In this document: positions 1 through 10,000 of the stretch, in pieces
Layout of the letters: the number at the start of each line of letters is the position of its first letter
How positions within the stretch are numbered: position 1 is the first letter of the stretch
Source of the DNA: Chrysochromulina tobinii
Taxonomy: Eukaryota; Haptophyta; Prymnesiales; Chrysochromulinaceae
Direction of reading: 5' to 3'
Assembly (NCBI GenBank): GCA_001275005.1
Contig: JWZX01000528.1
Location: 1-15,145, forward strand
Length of the DNA: 15,145 bases
Program-made: the position numbers and the translations under genes
The notes under the pieces: generated by a model
Seen by the model: the letters and a program-made list of their open reading frames with translations, nothing else
Told to the model about the DNA's origin: nothing
Databases searched by the model: none

Positions 1-209
1 CATTAGGACATTTCAGATTTCTTCTACATCGCATGCTCTCGCATGCTCTCGCGGCGTTATCGCGGCGTCATGCACATTCATGCTGGCGTGGTGTGCGAAA
101 AAAACACGAGTTTGCGCGCGGCGGTTGTGGCAGGCAGTAACTCAAGGACAAAGTTTGGGTTTAGTTCATTTTCGGCTTGTTTTCCTGTGAATAGGAGCAG
201 CCCCTCGCC
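1..209 (+). promoter_or_regulatory. 5' leader / putative promoter and 5' UTR of the VPS13-like gene
   Basis: This is the only non-genic stretch in the window. It holds two tandem copies of GCATGCTCTC (31-50) followed by two GCGGCGT-type repeats (51-70), an A7 run near 99-105 and a T-rich stretch (164-187) just before the start codon. An in-frame TAG at 192-194 closes the coding frame upstream of the ATG at 210. An out-of-frame ATG at 70 would be a long overlapping uORF if transcription started above it. I see no clear TATA box and cannot place the transcription start. The GCATGC hexamer recurs in the intron cassettes downstream. Confidence 0.45.
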
Positions 210-1049
210 ATGGCGGACTGGCTCAGAGGCGTCGTCGCCGACAAGGTGCTTCACAAAGTCCTCGGCAAATTCGTCTCCGGCATCGACAAGGACGCTCTCG
301 ACCTGGACCTGGGCATGGGAGACATCGCGCTGCACTCTCTGGCGCTCAATCTTGAGACGTTTGAGGCGCTCGACCTGCCCTTCCATGTCGCGGGCGGTAC
401 GCTCGGCCAGGTGCGGGTCAAGGTGCCGTGGAGAAACATCACCAACGAGCCCACGAAGATTGTCATCGACCGTGTCTACTTGCTGCTTTCGCCCAAGGAC
501 GCGAGCCCGGTCTCGGCAGACGCTCGCGAGGCGGCGGCGGCGGCGGCGAAGCGCGAGTTTCTTGAGGGGTGGGAGGCGCAGCAGGAGCGCAAGAGGGAGC
601 AAAAGCAAGGCTTCGGCGCTTACGTGGGCGAGCAGGTCGAAAAGCTCGTTCGCAGCATCCTGCAGAAGCTGCAGGTCTCGATTACGAACGTCCACGTGCG
701 CATACAGCAGGGCGTGGGCGCTGGAGGGGTGGCCGCGGGAGTTTCCGTACGCTCGATCCAAGTGACCGACATGGCGCTCGCCGACGCAGGCAGCGCGCGC
801 CATAGTAGCGACACGCACCTGGCCAGCATGCTCGCCCAACTGGTGCGCAAGTCGGTCCGTATCGAAGGTCTCGCAGTCTACCTCTCGGGCAGCGCATCGG
901 GCGGCGCATCGGGCGGCGCGTCGGGCGGCGCGACGGGCGGCGCGTCGCACACAGACCGCGCGGCGTGGGAGCGGCTGATGGTGCCCATGCTCGAGGCGAG
1001 GACCACGCTCCCAGATCACATCTTGCCGCCGCTCGACGTGAAGCTCGAG
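210..1049 (+). CDS. VPS13: Exon 1: chorein N-terminal domain
   Basis: Encodes residues 1-280. The ATG at 210 has G at -3 and G at +4 and follows an in-frame stop at 192, so it is a convincing start. Residues 1-95 match the VPS13 chorein domain closely, including the amphipathic start, the [10 protein letters not shown] segment, VKVPWRNI and the [10 protein letters not shown] strand. In the family this end scoops lipid from the donor membrane, often the ER. A charged coiled segment (residues about 105-140) and a second conserved strand set ([13 protein letters not shown]) follow. A Ser/Gly/Ala repeat lies near residues 227-246. The exon ends in phase 0 at GAG|GTGGAG. Confidence 0.93.
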
Positions 1050-4000
1050 GTGGAGTTCAACCAAGCTGATGACCTCTGATGACCTCTGATGACCTCTGAT
1101 GACCTCTGATGACCTCTGATGACCTCTGATGACCTCTGATGACCTCTGATGGCCTCCCTCATCAGGTGGAGTTCGACCCAGCGGGTTCGCTCGACCCGGT
1201 GCGTCGTCCATGGCCGAAGCTCGCGCTGCGGGTGGAGGTCGAGGGCACGCTGGCGGTGCGCATGCGACGTGCGCAGCTTGGCTGGCTGCTCGAGCTCGTC
1301 GAGACCATCGCGCGCATGGAGCGTCGCCATCGCTTCCTCCGCTGCAGACGACCAGTGGTGCCGCCGCGAGCGAGCAATGCGGCGGCGTGGTGGGCGTACG
1401 CGGTGCGCGCGGTCATCTCGAAACGCTCTGATGACCTCTGATGACCTCTGATGACCTCTGATGACCTGTGATGACCTCTGATGACCTCTGATGACCTCTG
1501 ATGACCTCTGATGACCTCTGATGACCTCTGATGACCTCCGATGGCCTCCCTCATCAGGTGCGCGCGGTCATCTCGAATGCTCGTGAGGATAGCACCGCGG
1601 TCACCTGGTATGAGCTGACGCGCCGTCGTGAGCAGCGCCTCGCGTACGTGCGCGCGTACGGCGCCTACTGGCAAAAGGGCTCCGGCGGCGGCCGGGCGGC
1701 GGCGCTCGAGGCGCTCGAGTCCAAGATGAGCCTCGAGCTATGCATGCGCTACCGCGAGCTCACGCGGGTCGTGGGGGCGAGCTTGCCTGGGCGCTGGTGG
1801 GAGGCGCCGTCGTGGGCGCGAGCGGGCGCCGAGGAGGCGTCGTCGTGGGCGCTCTTGCTCCCGCCGCTCACGGTGGCCAGTGGCGCGGGTGCGGGCGCGC
1901 CACCACCGGAGAAGAAGGGCGGCTTTGACTGGTTCGGACTGTTCAAGCCGATTGAGGACGAGGAGGGTGCGGATGGCGGTGGCGCGCGCGGCGCGGGGGC
2001 AGCTCAGGGAACTCTGAGCAGCGCCGCCGCTTCGAGCGTTGCTTCGAGCGGCGCCACTGGCGGCGGCTCGGCGAGATACAATCTCGGAGATGGCGGCGGC
2101 TCGGCGGCCCTTGACGACGCGTTGCGCCGTCAGGTGCGCGCGCGCTATAGCCTGGGCGAGCGCGCTGAGCTGCCCGAGACGGCGCTCCAGAAGCTGCTCG
2201 ATGAGATCATCGAGGGCGAAGCGCTGGCAGTGGCCGACCTCGATGGGAAGCCTCTCGCCGCCTTTGCAGACTATGTCCAGACCGAGGTGGCGGCGAGCCT
2301 CGGCGCCCTCTCGGCGACGCTGCTCGCGAGCTCCACGAGTGTGCTCGCGGTGGCCGAGATTGTATCTCCGAAGGTGAGCCTCAAGCAGCGCACTTACCGC
2401 AAGGGGCTCGGGCTGCAGGCGCGCGTGGGCGCATTACGGCTCATCGACCGGCTCACGCCCTGTGCGCCGCTAGCGTGCGCGCTCACGGGCGAGCGGCGCG
2501 GAGGCCAAGACTGGCTGGTCTTGAGCCTCGACACGGAGCCTCTGCATTCGGATGCAGCGATGCACTTACAGGTGGCCATGCAACCGCTGATTACGTCCCT
2601 CATCACGTGTGCTCCAGCATGCAACCGCCGCATGCAAGTGCTCACCCCGGCGCCCTCCTCCCCACAGGTGGCCATGCAACCGCTGCATGCGACCCTCAAC
2701 CCGCGACTGCTCGCCGCGTGCGGTGCGTGGTTCCAGGTGCCCCCCTCCCAGTGGTCCGCCGCCATCGAGCTCGAAAAGGTGACGCGCGGCCTGCTGGTCA
2801 ATCTCGTGGGCGCGATACGGGAGATTGCCATGCGCACCTGGCGCAATCGGCCGGTGCACCTGGGCGTGTTCATCAGCACGCTGACCGTCTTCTGGGTACA
2901 GCCGCCCCCTCTTCGAGCCGATGCGAGCCCTTCTTCTCTGACGAAGTTGACGAGGCCGACGAGGCCGACGAAGCCGCGGTCGGACGCGCTCGCGCTGCAT
3001 GGGCTGGAATTGCACTGCGAGGGCATCTTGCTCTCTTCGGAGGAGGCGGTTCGGTCCGACGCGGACACCGTGCCGAAGAGATGGAACGACGACGCCGATG
3101 CCGGCCTTGTGGGGGGGGCGGCTCCCGTCCACTCGGAACAGGCGTTTGGCCTCTCGCTAAGTGGGCTGCGCCTGAGCTTGCTCCCGGCGGCGCAATGCGT
3201 GGCATGGCTGGCGGACCCGGTCGGCGCGGTGGCGTGCGCGACGCCGCTGACTCATCCGCTCAATGCACAGCTCACGCTGGCGGTGCTGCTCCAACCTATG
3301 GGCGTGGAGGTGCCGTGGGTTCGTGCGCAACTCGCGATCGATCCGGTGCGGTTGCGAGTGCACGAGGGGTCCCTCGCCGCTCTGACGACGCTCGCGGTGG
3401 GCAGCGGCCAAGCCCTTGATCCTGCTGGCGAGGGCGGTATGATGTTGCCGGGCTCTGAGGACGAGACGCCCAACGCGCGCGCGGATGAGCGCGGGCTGGG
3501 CGCCGTCGGGGAGACGCCCATGGGTTGGTTCTCAATCCAGCGTAGCCAGGAGGTGCAGGGGCGCGTGGATGCGCAGCTGCTGGGCGACTGCCACGTGTCA
3601 CTCGAGCTCGGCTACCTCGTGTACGAGATGCAGCAGCGCGAAGGCGAGAGCTCGATCGCGAAGATCAAGCTCAAGGACTATGAGGTGCGGGGTGGGCCGA
3701 CGCCCGAGTCCTTCCAACTCTGCTCGACTTTCCAAGCCTTAGGGGTGTTCAGCTGCGAGACGTACACGCTGGTGGCCGAGTCGCGCTCGCTCTCGACGCG
3801 CTTCCAGTCGGCGTGCGCTGCGATGCAAGCTCTCTCGCGGGCCGAGGCGCCGGTCGTGAAGAAGAAGAAGAAGAAGAAGCCCCGCGCCGCCGATGCTCTC
3901 GGCTTCATGGCCGCGGAGCGCCAGAACCGGCTTGTGCTCGACGCGCGTATCGGCGGCTTGTTTGTCGAGCTGCTGCCCGACAGCGTGGGCGGTGGCGCGG

Positions 4001-7000
4001 CGCGCTCGAGCTCGGCAGCGCTCGTCTCGTGTGCGCTTCGTGAGCTGCGCGCGCACCTCGTGCTTCGGAAGCGCGATGTGCGCTGCGCTGTGCAACTAGA
4101 GTCTGCGGACTTGCAGATCGCCGTGCGCGAGCCTCAGCTCGTCTCGACGCCAGCACACCGGCCTCCGACCTCGATCCTCGTGCCACTCATCTACATCGTG
4201 CCCTCGGCGGCGGCGGTGGCAGCGCAGAGGCGAGGTGACGCCGGCATGGAGGGCGTGCTGATGTCCTCTGATGTCCTCCGATGTCCTCTGATATCCTTTG
4301 TTGCCCTCTTGAGTGCCTCCATCATCAGGCGACACCGACGCCGAAGGCGCGGTCCAGCTCGACCTACTGCTTGCGACCGAGGGCTCGCCAGAGTACCCGT
4401 CGGTGGCCGCGCAGCTCAAGCTCACGGCTCAGCTCGGAGGGTTGCGAGTGCACCTGGCGGCCGACTCGCTCTCGGCTGTAGGCGAGCTGATCGTGCGAAG
4501 CCGAGGGCTCATCGACCGGGCAGCGGCGGCGGTGGCGCGCTCGGCCGAGTCGCCGCGCACGCCCAAGCCCGCGCCCTCGGTGGCCGCGGCGCTGGGCGCC
4601 GCGTCGGGTGCTTCGACCGAGCCGCGGGCGTCGGCTCCAGCTGTGGCCTCTGGGCTCTTGGACGAGAAGCCGTTGAGGAGCCGGGACGACGCCCGGGACG
4701 ACGCCTCGCTCGCAGCGCCCGCAGCGGCGGACGCCCGGGACGACGCCTCCGCCGCGGCCCACGCTGCGAGCGCCGTGGCGAGCGCCAAGCCCGTCCTGGC
4801 GATCGAGGCCTACGTAGGGTACTTGTACGTGGTGCTCCATGAAGAGCCCCCAGCGCACATTGCGGGGCTTGGGCCGATGGGCGCCGCGTTGGGCGCCGCC
4901 GTCGCCGGCCTGGCTGACCTGAAGCTCGAGCGGCTCGAAGCGACGCTGCTGCTCGAGCTCGACACGATGCAGATCGACGCGCACGTGCATGGCCTCGGGC
5001 TGACGGTGCGCGATGGCCTGGGTAAGGCGCCGCTGGTGGTGATCAGCACGCTGCATAAAGGCGTCCGGGCCGCCGGCGAGGCTGCCAATCCGTCGCCGCC
5101 GCCCCGAGAGGTGAGTCTCACCTTGGCCTCGCTCGCCGACCTCTCGGATACCGCCGAGCACCGTGACGGGCGCTGTGCCGAGCACCGACTGGACCGCATG
5201 GCGAGCGCCGTGTCGAGCGCCTCCTCACGGCAAGGGAGCGAGCTCGCGGCGAGATCGACGCGCTCGCTGCAGCGCCAAGAGAGCATCGCCAGTGCGCAGA
5301 GCGAGGTGGGCGCGGACGTGCCGACAGTCACCTTCTCCCTCGCGGGGGTGGCGCCCGGTGATGAGCCAGTCGATGATGCGTACGGATATGAGGACGGGGG
5401 GGCGGAGGACGTGGAGGAGCTCTCTCTCCTTGAGAACGTTGGCGAAGCTTCGGAGCTGCGCGGAGATGCGTCCGAGCTGCGCGGAGATGCGTCCGAGCTG
5501 CGCGGAGATGCGTCCAAGCACAAGCTGCTCACGTTTGCGATGAGCCTGTGGGACGAGAAGAGCGAGCGCCATCCCGGGTACGACTCGGAGATCTCGCTCG
5601 AGCTCGCGCCTGATTGCCTCCCTCATTGCATGCTGATTGCCTCCCTCATCAGGTACGACTCGGAGATCTCGCTCGAGCTCGCGCCCACGCGTATCTTTGG
5701 TCCGTTGCCCGTGGTGCGCCGGCTGCAACTCTGCTTCATGAAGGTCCTCGACGCATTGACCAAAGGGCTCCTTGACAGGCTCGGTGAGCAGGCGGCGGTG
5801 GCCGCATCGGCGCTGGCGGCCGAGGGGTTGCGTCAGGTGGCCGCGGAGCAAAAGGGGTCCGGCGCCAAGCTCCGCATCATGGCGCACGGCCCACTCATCA
5901 TCCTGCCGTCGGCGACGGTGCCCGGCACAGCGCTCGTCGTGCGAATGGCCGACATCCTCTTCACGAACGCCTCCGACGGCGCGGTCCACCTCGAGCGCGC
6001 CCGCGCCGCCTCGGCCTCGGGCCTCGGGCCTCGGGCCTCGGGCCGGCCAGCAGCGGCCTTCGAGCGGCTGCGCGTCTCCCTCGAGAAGACGTCCATCTTC
6101 GTCGCGTCGTCGTTGAGCGATCTCGAGCGCCATCTCGACGAGGAGATCGCGCTGGAGGCGAGCGGCCCGCAGCCGCACTGGCTCGTGCACGACCTCAAAG
6201 TGACTCTCCTGCTCGAGAAGCAAATGATCGGCGGCGGCGGCGACGACGGCGCAGCCAGCGGCGCGGCGCAGGGAGCCGAGCCGTTGGTTGAGCTCACCCT
6301 CGGGCTCGAGCTCTCGGAGATACAAATCTCGATTGCGACCTCGGAGTGCGCCTTCGCCTCGCTCCTGGCACAAGAGGCCATGGCCGTCTTCGTGGACGCA
6401 GAGCCCCACACCGACGAAACCGACAGGGCCGACCAGCTCGAGCGCGCCTCGACCCATATTAGGAACGATCCGCTCGGGACGGCGCCGACGAGCGAGGCGG
6501 CGGGAGGTGGCGGTGCCCGGGACGGCGCGACCGAAGCGGAGCAGCTCGACGACGACGACGACGACGCGGAGGCAGGGAGCGCGGCGGTCGGTGGGAAGCC
6601 GAGTGGCCGTTACGTCGGCAGCCGCAGCGGGCCGAGGGCGCCCACGACGGCGCCCCCGAGCACCGATCCGAGCTTGGGGGTCACGAAGATGGTCTTCAAC
6701 GGCAAGATCGAGTGCGCTGGTGGTGTGCAGCTGGAGCTGATCGACGACTCGCAGGGCAGCTTGATGCCCATCCTCGAGCTCGGAGTCGATGAGGTCGCGG
6801 GCAGCTGGACGCTCGTCAACGACATGGTCAACGGCGAGGTGGTCGCGCTCAAGGACGCCATCGTGCAACTCACGTTCGGAGCTCACGCCTCCCTGCTCAA
6901 TACGAGCCACGGTGAGTGGGAACCTCTGATGGCCTCTGATTGCCTCCCTCATTGCATGCAAGTGAGTCTGCTCAACACGAGCCACGGTGAGTGGGAACCT

Positions 7001-10000
7001 CTGATGGCCTCTGATGGCCTCTGATGGCCTCTGATGGCCGCTGATGGCCTCTGATGGCCTCTGATGGCCTCTGATGGGCCTCTGATGGGCCTCTGATGGG
7101 CCTCTGATGGGCCTCTGATGGGCCTCTGATGGCCTCCCTCATTGCGGGCAGGAGAGTGGGAGCCCGTCCTAGAGCCTTGGCACATCGGGCTCCAGGTCAG
7201 CAAGCTGCAGGCAGTGGCCGAGGAGCTCGACGAGGAGGCGGCGCTCGCGACGGCGCCTGCGCCTAATAAGGGTGCCTCGGGCAAGCCGCCCACGACGGCG
7301 CCGGTACGTTCCGCCCCGAAAGTGCTCGACGAGTTCCATATTAGGATCGGCTCTAAGGAGTCGTTGGAGCTCAACTTGTCACCCGCGTTCATGAGCTCCG
7401 CGCATGCACTGCTACATGTCGTCACGGTCGCGTTGGAGGCGACGAGTGCGCAGAGCGAGGCAGCACTCCTCGCACTTCGTCGCTCGATGGGCACCGTCAC
7501 GGCCAACAGCGTCGCCGTGCGCAACTGCACCGAGCTACCGATGGCCATCGCCATGTCGTCACGGGCCTTCGAGGCGCCGCGCGCCATCGCACCGGGCGCT
7601 GAGGTGACCCTGGTCGACGAAGGGGTGCCGGCGTACGAGGCCTTTAGTCAGCGCTCAAGCCTGTTCGCCGAGACGACCGAGAATCTCGACTTTGTGTACG
7701 CGGCGCTGCCCTTGATTACCATTGATTACCATTGATTACCATTGATTACCATTGATTACCATTGATTACCATTGATTACCATTGATTACCATTAATTACC
7801 ATGGATTGCCTCGACTTTGTGTACGCGGCGCGCCACAATCAACTGGAGCCCTTCATCGAGCATGCAAGTGCTCACCACGGCGCCCTCTCCCCACAGGTAC
7901 GCGGCGCGCTACAATCAACTGGAGCTCTTCATCGAGCTGCTCGAACGCCATGCAAACCTGAACTCGTACGACGCCAAGCGGCGCACCGCGTTGCACGCGG
8001 CGGTCAAGCACCGTCATCATACGATCGTGCGATTGCTGCTGCGCGCCGGCGCGTCGGTCAACGTGCCAACGCTCGATGGCGCGATGACGACGCCGCTCCA
8101 CCTTGCCGCCATGTCGGGCAACCTGGAGATGGCGCGATTGCTGCTCGAGGCACACGCAGACCCCGCCCTCACCAACTCGGATGGCGAGAACACGGCGGGC
8201 GTGGCGGCAGGACACGTCGAGGTCCAACGGCTCCTGTACGCGCCGCCGCCCGCGCTTCGTCAGGGAGCTGCATGCGAGTGCTCACCACGGCGCCCTGTCT
8301 GTCACCGCCGCCGCCCGCGCTTCGTCAGGGAGCTGCATGCGAGTGCTCACCACGGCGCCCTCTCTCCTCCCCACAGGTACATGCATCTCGCCGATGAGGC
8401 CAAGGGCTCGGGAGTCCGATTTCCGTCTGCGGCGCTCGTCGTGGCGGCGGCGCGCGGCGACCTTGCCACCGCCCAACGGCTACTTCGCGTGCGTCTGATT
8501 GCGTCTGATTGCGTCTGAGTGCGTCTGATTGCCACCGCCCAACGGCTGCTTCGCGTGCGTGTGATTGCGTCTGAGTGCGCCTGAGTGCGTCTGATTGCGT
8601 CTGATTGCGATGCATGCAGGTGCGCGCCGAGCCAAACTCGTCTGATTGCGTCTGATTGCGTCTGATTGCGATGCATGCAGGTGCGCGCCGAGCCAAACTC
8701 GACCGATGGCTCGCATACGGCGCTCTGCCGCGCGTGTGAGAACCAGAGGTACGAGCTCGTCACGATCCTTCTCGAGCACGGCGCTCGGGCCAGCGACATC
8801 GCGCCGAGCGGCACCACCGCGCTGCACTGCGCGGCCCGCGCGGGCCCCAAGCGGCTCGTCACGCATCTCATCGAGGCGAAGGCAGACCCGTTGCGCGCGC
8901 ACACGGCCGAGGGCACCCTGCCCGTCGAGATGGTCAATTGGCGACTGGGCGTCGGCACGAGCGAAGCGACGGCGGTGCACGAGGTGCTGTGCAGCGCGTC
9001 CCTCAGCAAGGCCGAGTGCTCGGGGTTTCTGACGAAGCTGGGCGGCGAGCGGCTGAGCTGGAAGCGGCGCTTCTGCATCGTGCCGACGGCCAAGTCTGAC
9101 GAACTCCAGCTGCGCTACTTCGCGGACGAGAAGCTCACTAGCCTGTACGGCGCCATCGACCTGCGCCAACTGCTGCCGAGCGCGATCCGAACGCCCTCGC
9201 ATAGCGAGATGGTCGCGCGTGGGCAGCCGGCGGACGTGCCGCGCTCGTTTGACATCATCGCCTCTGGGCGCGTGTACGTCTTCAAGGCGGACTCGAAGGC
9301 CATGTGCGACCATTGGGTGGCGCGACTCCAGATCCTCTTGGGCCACGCCGCGGCTGTGGCGTTCGATGCGATGTCGGTGGTGAGCGAAGCGTCGACGCCG
9401 TCGCGAGCCCCTGGGCGCCGTCCCGAGCCCTTCGACTCCGTCTCCAGCGCCGTGTCGAGCGCCTCGCTGCGGAGCCACGCCGCGAGCGCGGCCGCGAGCG
9501 CGAGCGGTGGCGCCGCGCCGAGCGCGAGCTTCACACGCCAAGGAGGGATCAAGGAGGGCGGCCGCTCCTTGATGAGGAAGATCATGAACCGCGTGACCGA
9601 CACCGAGCCCGTGCACGAGGGGCAGCACACCTCGCACGGCGTGACGGCCGTTGGATCGGACGAGGTGGAAGCGGCGGACGCGGACGAGGGGGCGCACTCG
9701 ACGTCACTCACCCTCTTCGTGGGCGAGGCCGCAGCGCAGGCCACTTCTGAGGACGCTCAAGCTTCTGTCGGGCAGGCGGCTGGCGAGGTGGGCCTCCTCT
9801 GCTTCGACCGCACTGCAGCCCCTGCCTTGCATGCATGTGCTCACCACGGCGCCCCGTCCCTTCCCCACAGGCGGGCCTACTCTGCTTCGAACCTTTGGAG
9901 GGGCTACGCGTCCACGCACTGCACACGTCGCTGCACCTGCTCCAGCCCATCGCGACCACCAAGATGAAGCGCGGCGCCAAGCGTGGCTCAGCGCTGGGGG

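Noticed and set aside
43-765. Open frame starting upstream of the chorein ATG
   Set aside because: Out of frame with the chorein domain and Arg/Ser-rich; at most a uORF.
1067-1557. CRISPR-like or satellite-locus interpretation of the TGATGACCTC arrays
   Set aside because: Units are contiguous 10-mers without spacers, bounded by GT and CAG, and their removal restores the protein frame, so they are intron content.
2475-3419. Alternative frame with an acidic [13 protein letters not shown] stretch
   Set aside because: The main frame is continuous and VPS13-like on both sides; two compensating indels would be needed to use the acidic frame.
5447-5509. RGD repeats as integrin-type adhesion motifs
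   Set aside because: The protein is cytosolic by family and has no signal peptide; the tripeptide arises from a 21-base repeat.
5225-6985. Long open frame on the minus strand (586 codons)
   Set aside because: It is antisense to strong VPS13 coding sequence, Arg/His-rich and without recognisable domains; GC-rich coding DNA commonly leaves stopless antisense frames.
8236-8376. Treating intron 8 (and introns 3, 5, 11, 12, 13) as coding because no stop interrupts them
   Set aside because: They share cassettes with intron 10, which must be spliced, and their translations insert Pro/His/Arg-rich peptides into conserved domains. Retained isoforms are still possible.
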